64,000 nucleotides of DNA from Elusimicrobia bacterium GWA2_66_18 (GTDB lineage Bacteria > Elusimicrobiota > Elusimicrobia > UBA1565 > UBA9628): positions 62,001 to 126,000 of the forward strand of contig MGTX01000031.1 in the NCBI GenBank assembly GCA_001799675.1, in the 5' to 3' direction. Shown piece after piece: positions 57,827 to 64,000 of the stretch; within the stretch, counting starts at the first letter, position 1, and the number at the start of each line of letters is the position of its first letter. A program made the position numbers and the translations under genes. The notes under the pieces were generated by a model, which was not told the DNA's origin, made no database searches, and saw only the letters and a list, made by a program, of their open reading frames with translations.

Positions 57827-60039
57827 GAGGGCTTCTTCTCGTTTAAGGTCTTCTTCGCCTTCGCTTTCGCCTTGGCGTTCGCCTCGCGCGTCACGGTGCG
57901 CTTGAGGTTGACGCGCGCGCGCTCCTCTTCCTTCTTCTTGTCCTCGATCCACTTCTGATACGTCGTGTCCGCGACGCGCTTCTCGATGAGCGCGGTGACC
58001 TCGGGGGTGTGGGACTCGACCTGGGCCGGGGTCATAGGCGGAGTCCCGAGATCGCGGGTGTTATAGTGGAAGATCACCATCACGCGCGGGTCGGGCTCGC
58101 CGTTGACGTACCAGCGCCCGTCGGCGCGCTTCTGCGCGTCGCCTTCGAGAAGGGCGCGGCCGACGAGGTTGGCCTCGATCGACTCGTCGAATTGGTTCTG
58201 GAAGGGCTCCTTGCCCGTGCGATAGACGTGGCCCACCAGGACGTAGCCGAGGTCGTCTTCCCAGAGTTCGGTGCGGTCGGGGCGCACGAAGACCTTATAG
58301 CTGCGCCCGGTATAGGGCGACGCGTACCGGATCGTCACCGAGTCCCCGTCGCGCGCCAGGCGCAGCAGGCGCCCGACGACCTTTTCGTTGACGCCGCGAG
58401 GAAAGTCCGGGAAGTGGCGGTGGTAGTAGTTCTTGAGCCAGCGCTTGGCGACCTCGAGGCCGCCCTTCTGGGCGCCCTTGAAGCCGGCGGTCCGGCGGCC
58501 GAGCGCGAGTTCCTCGGGCAGGCGCATGCCGTTGGCCTCGGGGTAGCGCCACAGCTTTTCGAGGATCGCGAGCGCGGAGTCGAGCGAAGCCTCTTCGTAC
58601 GCCCCGTTCTTGAGCAGATGGTAGACGCGCGACATCGTCTCCTTCATCACGATGCCGCGGAAGAAGGCGGTGTGGTGCCAGCCGGTCGAATTCGGGTTGC
58701 GCATGCGCGCGCCGCCGGAACCGGAGCCGCGGGTCGCCGCGCCGTAGCGCCGGCGGCGCTCCAACCAGTCGATGTACTCGCGCAGGTCGTACTTGTTGAC
58801 CGCGACCGTCTCGAGGGCCGCGCCGCCGAGCACGGCCTCGAGCGCCCGCTCAAGCGAGGCGGCGTCGTTGACTCCGTGGACGTAGTAGCCCGTGCCGGGC
58901 AGGGCCTGCAGAAAGCTCGGGGCCTTCGCCGGGTCGGCGAGCACGAGGACCTGACTCGGCTTGAGCGCGCCGTGCCCGCCCTTGGCCGGGTCGAGTTCGG
59001 GAGCCGCCGCGTACAGCGCGTTGAAGACGCGTCCGGCGTTGAGCTTCAGCGCGGTGGACTGAGTGAAGAAGATCGTGCGGCCCTCGGCGTTCTTCGATAG
59101 CTCGACCTTATAGGCAAAACCCGCCGACTTGAGCGCGCGGTTGAACGCGGACGTCCACGCGGAGGCGTCGATATCGGAGGGCAGCGCGGCGCCGTAGATG
59201 TAAGGCGCCTCAAGACTCGGCCGGCCGAACTCGACGATCTCGCCGCGCGCGCCGAGTTTGACCTTGACGCTCTTGGTGATCTCTCGAAAGCGCGCGATGG
59301 TCTTCTCGGCGAACGCCGGCTGGTCGGCAATCAGAGGCTTCGGGTTCTCGGCCTTCGAGTTGTGCGCCGCCGCGCGCGCGCCGTTGTAGCTGACGACGAC
59401 GACGGGATTGCCGGTGCGGACCTTCAGCTTCGAGATCAGCATCGACGACGCCGAGTTTTCCCCCCTCTCGGGGCGCGCCGTGACGAAGACGACGCGCACG
59501 CCCTTCTCGAGGATGGTCTCGATGTATCTGACGAGCTTGTCGCCTTCGGCGGCGGGCTGGTCGAGCGTGTCTAGGATCATAACGACGCGCGGGTAGAGCC
59601 GGCCCAGCGGCGCGCCGTCCGACGCGTTCGCGCCGGCGGGGACGCCGTCGCCCGAGCCGCCGCCGTTCAAGCCGTCGAAGGCCCGGCGCGAAACGACCTC
59701 GGTTTGATCCCCGCCGGCGGTCTTGCCGCCGGAGGGGAGGTCGTCGACCATGGCCTGGACGGCGTCGAGCGCGGACGCCGGGGCCTGGACGACGGGGCGC
59801 AGGACCGCAGGGACGGCCAGGGCCGGCAGAGCGGACGTCAAGGTTCCGTGGATAGAAGAAACCCAGCCGTTCAAGGCGGGGTTGGCGAGGCTCGCGGCGG
59901 CGGAGGCGCCCGTCGCGGCTGGAGTCGCGCCGGAAAGGGTCAGACGCGCGACCTGAGCGGAAGATGGCGTGAAAGACGCAAGCAAAAGCACGAAACAATA
60001 TAGGATGGACAGACCATTTTTGGCGTTATCGCTGGTCAT
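57823..60039 (-). CDS. Exported degenerate paralogue of the HAD/nuclease fusion
   Basis: The 738-residue protein (ATG at 60039 after GGAG; a GTG at 60054 overlapping the previous stop is possible) has a signal peptide (TPSSAQV), an Ala/Pro/Val-rich stretch and AFDGL. It follows the same order as its neighbour: VVMILDTLDQPA (about 160), VVFVTARPE, VVSYNGARA, then a shared segment (AWTSAFNRALKSAGF; QVLVLADPAK). Near residue 611, LVGHVYRTGKEPF replaces DFKTG of the paralogue, losing the catalytic Asp and Lys. The C-terminal 50 residues are a Lys-rich tail. Translationally coupled to the intact copy. Confidence 0.6.
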   Translation of the reverse strand: MTSDNAKNGLSILYCFVLLLASFTPSSAQVARLTLSGATPAATGASAAASLANPALNGWVSSIHGTLTSALPALAVPAVLRPVVQAPASALDAVQAMVDDLPSGGKTAGGDQTEVVSRRAFDGLNGGGSGDGVPAGANASDGAPLGRLYPRVVMILDTLDQPAAEGDKLVRYIETILEKGVRVVFVTARPERGENSASSMLISKLKVRTGNPVVVVSYNGARAAAHNSKAENPKPLIADQPAFAEKTIARFREITKSVKVKLGARGEIVEFGRPSLEAPYIYGAALPSDIDASAWTSAFNRALKSAGFAYKVELSKNAEGRTIFFTQSTALKLNAGRVFNALYAAAPELDPAKGGHGALKPSQVLVLADPAKAPSFLQALPGTGYYVHGVNDAASLERALEAVLGGAALETVAVNKYDLREYIDWLERRRRYGAATRGSGSGGARMRNPNSTGWHHTAFFRGIVMKETMSRVYHLLKNGAYEEASLDSALAILEKLWRYPEANGMRLPEELALGRRTAGFKGAQKGGLEVAKRWLKNYYHRHFPDFPRGVNEKVVGRLLRLARDGDSVTIRYASPYTGRSYKVFVRPDRTELWEDDLGYVLVGHVYRTGKEPFQNQFDESIEANLVGRALLEGDAQKRADGRWYVNGEPDPRVMVIFHYNTRDLGTPPMTPAQVESHTPEVTALIEKRVADTTYQKWIEDKKKEEERARVNLKRTVTREANAKAKAKAKKTLNEKKPS

Positions 60040-60050
60040 GCTCGCTCCAT

Positions 60051-61187
60051 TCACGCTCTTCCTCTCCCGACGGGCCCGAGCTTCTCGCGATCGAGGGACT
60101 TCAGCAGTTCAAGCGTGAGCAGGAAGGCATTGCGGTAGTGGTCCAGGTTGAAGGCGGCCATCGTGTCGCGCTCGGAGTGGATGATGTCGAAGATCACCTC
60201 CTGCGACGCGCCGAAAATGGTGATCGCGGGGATTCCGGCCTGGCGAAAAGTGGAGGAGTCCGCGTCGCCCCCATCCAGGTAGGCCTCGGCGAGGTCATGC
60301 TTCGACGCGATTGCGACGGCCTTGACGCGGTCGAGGAGCGCGCGCGTGGAGTTGTTTTTCCAGGAGAAGGTCCCATCCACCGCGAGCGTGTCGAGGTTGA
60401 CCATCGCGTCAATCTTCCCGGCCTGCTCGCGGGAGAGGGTCTCGAGATAGCGCTCGGAACCGATGAGGCCGTCCTCCTCGCGGCCGAACGAGATGAAGAC
60501 GATGGTCGCCTCGGTGTCCTGGCCGCGCAGGGACTGATAGAGGTTGGTGACGAGCGTAGCGCCCGTCCAGTTGTCGATGACGCCGGCCCCCTCTCTGACC
60601 TTATCGTGGTGGCCGCCCAGCACGATCACGCGATCGGTGCGGCCTTTCTTGACGACCATGATATTGTTCTGGCCGCGCCCGATGTCCTGCACGACGATCT
60701 CCTCGGGCTTGGCGCCGCCGAGCTTGAAGAGTTCGATGGTGACCTTCTCGCGCTCGGCGTTCGTCAGCGGAGACCGCGCCATCCGATCGTACAACTCCTG
60801 GTCGGTGGGGAGCGCGCCCTGCAGGCGAGGAACGTCTTTCCAGGCGACCTGGGCGCGTTGTCCCGGCGCGAGACGTCCGTCGGTGAAAAGCTCCTCGGCG
60901 CGGAGGGCGAAATCCTGCGGCGAGAGCGGGGCGTCGGCGGGCGTAAGGCCCGACGGAACTCCCGGCTCGTCCAGGGGAACGGCGAAGACGGCAAAGACGC
61001 TGGAATCGGTCAGCGCGCGCACGGTATCCAGAGCGGCGAGCATCGGCGTCGCCGCGAACAGAGCCGGGACCGCGGGGACGGCGGCGAAGGACGGGATCGG
61101 CGTCATCGGCGCGGGGCGAATCTGCGCGGACGCGGGGACGCCGAGGATGACGGCAGCGGCGAGGAGGGGGAGTGATCTGTGTTCCAT
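60051..61187 (-). CDS. Secreted M28-family metallopeptidase (aminopeptidase type)
   Basis: The 378-residue protein has a signal peptide ending VPASAQI and a short Ala/Pro-rich propeptide-like region. The M28 metal ligands follow in order: GGHHDKV (His/Asp), AGVIDNWTGATL (bridging Asp), SFGREEDGLIGS (Glu pair), MVNLDTLAVDG (Asp) and a C-terminal IIHSERDTM (His). SSTFRQAGIPAIT is also typical. It should remove N-terminal residues from peptides outside the cytosol. I use the ATG at 61187; TAGACT lies five nt upstream. Confidence 0.85.
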   Translation of the reverse strand: MEHRSLPLLAAAVILGVPASAQIRPAPMTPIPSFAAVPAVPALFAATPMLAALDTVRALTDSSVFAVFAVPLDEPGVPSGLTPADAPLSPQDFALRAEELFTDGRLAPGQRAQVAWKDVPRLQGALPTDQELYDRMARSPLTNAEREKVTIELFKLGGAKPEEIVVQDIGRGQNNIMVVKKGRTDRVIVLGGHHDKVREGAGVIDNWTGATLVTNLYQSLRGQDTEATIVFISFGREEDGLIGSERYLETLSREQAGKIDAMVNLDTLAVDGTFSWKNNSTRALLDRVKAVAIASKHDLAEAYLDGGDADSSTFRQAGIPAITIFGASQEVIFDIIHSERDTMAAFNLDHYRNAFLLTLELLKSLDREKLGPVGRGRA

Positions 61188-61285
61188 GCGCCAGTCTATC
61201 ACTCCCCCTCTCGGGGCCCGGAGGACCGAAGGGCCTAAAACGACGGCGGAAAAGGACCCAGGGACCCGGGCCCGAAGGGCTCAAC
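61188..61285. other. Gap upstream of the M28 gene, GGnCC-rich
   Basis: Contains CCGAAGGGCC and CCCGAAGGGCT as a direct repeat, with GGGCCC, GGACC and GGGACCC words in between. On the minus strand, AGCCC-TTC-GGGC forms a small hairpin after the ATP-grasp stop. TAGACT (61198-61193) may be the -10 box for M28. Confidence 0.35.
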
Positions 61286-64000
61286 CTACTGGATGTCGAG
61301 GAGGAGTTTCGCCTTGAGCTCCCTCAATTTAAGTTCGGCCTGCTTGCCGGTGGCCCCGCGAGCGACGAGCATGCCGGCACGGTCGTAGCCGTCGGGCGGA
61401 ACCGCGATGCGGTCTCCGACCTTCTTCATAACGCGCAGCTCGCCGAACCCCGGGTCGTCGCGCGCCTTCTTCGGCAGGTCGAAGAACGCGATAACACCCG
61501 ATTTGTCGGGGATGATGAAGTCGCCGTCGAGATAGGCGAGAGGTTCTTCGGGCATGAACGGCTTGATAGGGATACCGACCGCGGCCAGGAGGTTCTCCTC
61601 GACGAGGTCCACGCCCCAGACGGCCTTGACCCAGTCGCGCACGTACTCGCCTCCCATGCGACCGTTGGCCTCGATGAGGCGCGCGCCCTCGGAAGTGTAC
61701 TTGCCTTCCATATGGATGACGCCGTCGGTCAGGCCCAGGGCCTGGGCGGAGCGGACGGCGAGCGCCATGGACTCCTTCTGGCGTCCCTCGGAGAGCAGGC
61801 TCGGCAGGCGGGAGCCCGCGGCGAGGAAGTAGGGCTCGCGCGTGGGCTTGTTGTCGGTCAGCGAGGCGAAGACGGCCTTGCCGCCCTGCATGACGACGTC
61901 CGCGTCCCACTCGGGGCCGTCCAGGTACTGTTCCAGCACCAGGCCCGTGCCCTGCTTGAATATCGCGTCCGTCTCCGGCGAGACCATGCGGGCCATTTCC
62001 TTGAAAGCGGCGACGGCCTGAGCGCGGTCGTCGACGCGCTTAACACCCATGGCCGCGGCGCCGAAGGCGGGCTTGAGCACGGCCGGGTAGCCGACGAAAT
62101 CGGCGGCGATGATGAAATCCGCCAGAAGGCGGGCCCGCGCCGAGTCATCCTGGGCCGTGTTGAGGTTGATCACGTCTCGATGCCGCGGAGTGGGCATGCC
62201 CGCCTTCTCCAGCACGTCGCGCGTCTGCGCCTTGCTGCGCACGGCCTGCGCCGCCGCGCGGGTATGATAGGGAAGCCCCATCGCCTCGGCCAGTCCCGCG
62301 GCCAGCGGCACGTCGTCCTCCCAGAAGGTGGTCAGGCCGTCGATCTTGCCGTTCTTGCGGGCGGAAGCCAGCAGCTTCTTGCGCGTCTTGGCCAGCGCCT
62401 CCTCCGGCCTGGAGTTGTCGGAGGCGATCATCTCGGAGACGAGGTTTTTGGCGAAAGTGTCCGGCTTGTCCACCAGGACGATCTGAACGCCCAGATCCTT
62501 GGCCTTCTCGAAGATGAAGCGCTTGCCTTCGTAGCCGGCGCCGACGATGACGATACGCTTGCCGCGCAGGGCGTCGCGCCGGCCGCGCTGGAGCATGGTG
62601 GCGACCCATTCTCGCGAGTGGCGGCCGACGCGGTCCTTGGCGATCCGCGCGTCCATGTCGTACTGCCCGCCGGAGTCGTGGTCGTTGACCTCAATCATGA
62701 CCGGCACGAGCTCGCCCCCGCGCTTCTCGATCATCACGTCGAGGCCGATCAGGTCGGTCTGGGCCTGGTAGGGCTCGCCCGGAGAGCGTCTGAGGGCCTT
62801 CTCCATCTTCATGATAGCCTGAAGCATCGCCTCGCCCATATCGCGCACGCGGCGGTCGAGGGCCTCCGCCTGCTTTGGCGTCAGGCTCCAATCCTTGAGG
62901 AGCTTCTCCCACGACTCGATGACCGCGCTGTCGCGCGGGTCGGCGGCCTCGGCGGTGGTGGGCTTGCCCCACGACCCGACGCGGGCGAAGACATCCATGG
63001 TCTTGGCCCCTCCGGAGGGCGTGCGCGCGACGAGCACGCGCAGGGTCGTCTCCATCTTGCGGCCGCCGCGCTCCAGCGGCGCCGAGTTCACGCGGCCCAT
63101 GACGATGACCGCTCCGTCCTCGCTCATCATCAGATCGGAAGCGATGGCCAGCGCGTGCACGGTCATCTCGACGCGTTGTTCCTTGCGGAAGAACTCGACG
63201 CCCCGGCCCGAATGGAATTGCGGGCCCGACGGCTTCACGACGATCTCCTCGCCCGCATAGCGCTGCGAGAAGCGGTCGACCTGGACGCGGATATCGGAAC
63301 CGGCGACCACGCGCGCGACCCTCCGGCGGACGCCGGCGGCTGGCACGCGGACCAACCTGACCTCCCGGCTGCCGTCCTCGTAACGGATCGTCCCGGTCAC
63401 GAGGACTTCGCCGCGGTCCGTCATCTTGGGATCTGACAGGAGGGCGAAGAGTCGCGCCGCGATGTGGATCCTCTGCTGCGGGATGAACGGCGCTCGGTGA
63501 AGCGAGGAACTCCGGGAGCCTGCGGGCTCAACGACGATCTCGGCCCCGATCGCCCGCTTGGCGGCGCCCGGACTCTGCGACTGCGCGACCAAGGATGAGA
63601 TCTGTTCGACCAGTTCGTCGACGGGGCGGCGGACGTCCGCCACGCTCTGAACGTCCCTTGTCGGCGCCGCCGTGGCCTGGATGGGCCCGGCGTCCGCGCT
63701 GGCCGCCACAGCGAGCGGATGCCGCGGCATCGCGAACGCCTGGACCGGCGGGACCTCGACGCCGTTGGCGGCGCCGACAAGGCTCATACGTAGCTTGTCG
63801 TTGACGAAGGCCTCGAGCTTGAGGGAGTTAGACTGGGGCAGGTCCAAGTTCTTCTCGAAGGGCAAGCCGTCGTCTCGGTCGTTGGCCCCGAGAGTGAAGT
63901 AGTTGGCGAAATAGCGCACGACGCGGGGGACGTGGTACTCCACGACGGTGGCCCGGCCCTGATCGTCGAAGGTCACGCCCTTCTTAAGGAGGAGGCGGGT
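61286..64000 (-). CDS. Large ATP-grasp ligase (5' end outside the window)
   Basis: The frame is open to the window edge (904 residues seen). A C-terminal ATP-grasp domain is clear: AVLKPAFGAAAMGVKRVDD near 62040-62095 (ATP-binding Lys and loop), LVLEQYLDGPEWDADVVM near 61930, and RLIEANGRMGGEYV near 61660 (Mg-binding Glu/Asn). About 600 bases upstream, MIEVNDHDSGGQYDMD near 62670 looks like the end of a second, possibly degenerate ATP-grasp unit, and IVIVGAGYEGKRFIFEKAK starts the pre-ATP-grasp domain. The size and order recall carnosine-synthase-type ligases, which join an amino acid to another amine. The N-terminal third is unrecognised. Confidence 0.75.
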   Translation of the reverse strand, partial: TRLLLKKGVTFDDQGRATVVEYHVPRVVRYFANYFTLGANDRDDGLPFEKNLDLPQSNSLKLEAFVNDKLRMSLVGAANGVEVPPVQAFAMPRHPLAVAASADAGPIQATAAPTRDVQSVADVRRPVDELVEQISSLVAQSQSPGAAKRAIGAEIVVEPAGSRSSSLHRAPFIPQQRIHIAARLFALLSDPKMTDRGEVLVTGTIRYEDGSREVRLVRVPAAGVRRRVARVVAGSDIRVQVDRFSQRYAGEEIVVKPSGPQFHSGRGVEFFRKEQRVEMTVHALAIASDLMMSEDGAVIVMGRVNSAPLERGGRKMETTLRVLVARTPSGGAKTMDVFARVGSWGKPTTAEAADPRDSAVIESWEKLLKDWSLTPKQAEALDRRVRDMGEAMLQAIMKMEKALRRSPGEPYQAQTDLIGLDVMIEKRGGELVPVMIEVNDHDSGGQYDMDARIAKDRVGRHSREWVATMLQRGRRDALRGKRIVIVGAGYEGKRFIFEKAKDLGVQIVLVDKPDTFAKNLVSEMIASDNSRPEEALAKTRKKLLASARKNGKIDGLTTFWEDDVPLAAGLAEAMGLPYHTRAAAQAVRSKAQTRDVLEKAGMPTPRHRDVINLNTAQDDSARARLLADFIIAADFVGYPAVLKPAFGAAAMGVKRVDDRAQAVAAFKEMARMVSPETDAIFKQGTGLVLEQYLDGPEWDADVVMQGGKAVFASLTDNKPTREPYFLAAGSRLPSLLSEGRQKESMALAVRSAQALGLTDGVIHMEGKYTSEGARLIEANGRMGGEYVRDWVKAVWGVDLVEENLLAAVGIPIKPFMPEEPLAYLDGDFIIPDKSGVIAFFDLPKKARDDPGFGELRVMKKVGDRIAVPPDGYDRAGMLVARGATGKQAELKLRELKAKLLLDIQ

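Noticed and set aside
61172-63436. A 754-codon open frame on the plus strand across the ATP-grasp gene
   Set aside because: The minus-strand reading has clear ATP-grasp motifs; the plus-strand product shows only low-complexity His/Arg/Val sequence.

Overview
The window is 64 kb of GC-rich bacterial DNA, coding-dense, with no gap of 300 bases or more. I see no rRNA, tRNA, CRISPR array, insertion sequence or integrase gene. The best guess is an uncultured, free-living, Gram-negative-type bacterium capable of nitrate respiration, possibly a groundwater Elusimicrobiota lineage. That guess rests on gene content and on the large exported fusion proteins as I remember them; no marker gene was compared.

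Layout. 1-3 kb: the end of a repeat-type tail-fibre/surface protein, a lipoprotein and a membrane protein. 3-6.6 kb (+ strand): acyl-CoA dehydrogenase, uridine kinase and a molybdopterin cluster (moaC-moaB fusion, moaD, moaE). 6.7-9 kb: two secreted proteins, one a trypsin-like protease, and a stand-alone receiver domain. 9-26.4 kb (- strand): one respiratory block, transcribed narC-narG-narH-narJ-narI, two NarK-type transporters, then all six subunits of alternative complex III (actA-F). 26.6-43.7 kb (- strand): a MOT1-type molybdate permease, cyclophilin, thymidine kinase, sugar-nucleotide genes, a ROK kinase, murA, prmC, prfA, rpmE, a hydrolase, an M23 peptidase, rho, coaE, a rhomboid protease, polA and trxA. 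43.7-46.4 kb: a caspase-fold lipoprotein, an outer-membrane barrel and a second receiver domain. 46.4-64 kb (- strand): an array of very large exported or membrane proteins.

How the parts fit. Molybdate uptake (MOT1), cofactor assembly (MoaCB, MoaD, MoaE) and a molybdenum nitrate reductase occur in the same window, so the left half reads as a nitrate-respiration neighbourhood. Alternative complex III oxidises quinol and reduces a periplasmic carrier. Here it sits next to nitrate reductase and a membrane-anchored dihaem cytochrome, with no terminal oxidase in the window.

The right end is the most unusual part. Six genes encode a signal peptide usually ending near Ala-Gln, an Ala/Pro/Val-rich stretch, a short helical motif, and then very different domains: an M50 site-2 protease fused to a subtilisin, an M48 peptidase, an MFS transporter, a HAD fold joined to a PD-(D/E)XK nuclease, its degenerate paralogue, and an M28 peptidase. 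An ATP-grasp ligase and a small protein with an internal duplication lie beside them. I propose that this is one exported-protein family sharing an N-terminal module, and the best candidate here for an undescribed system. Several genes in the window also have a -10-like box 5-8 nt before the start codon, which suggests leaderless transcripts.
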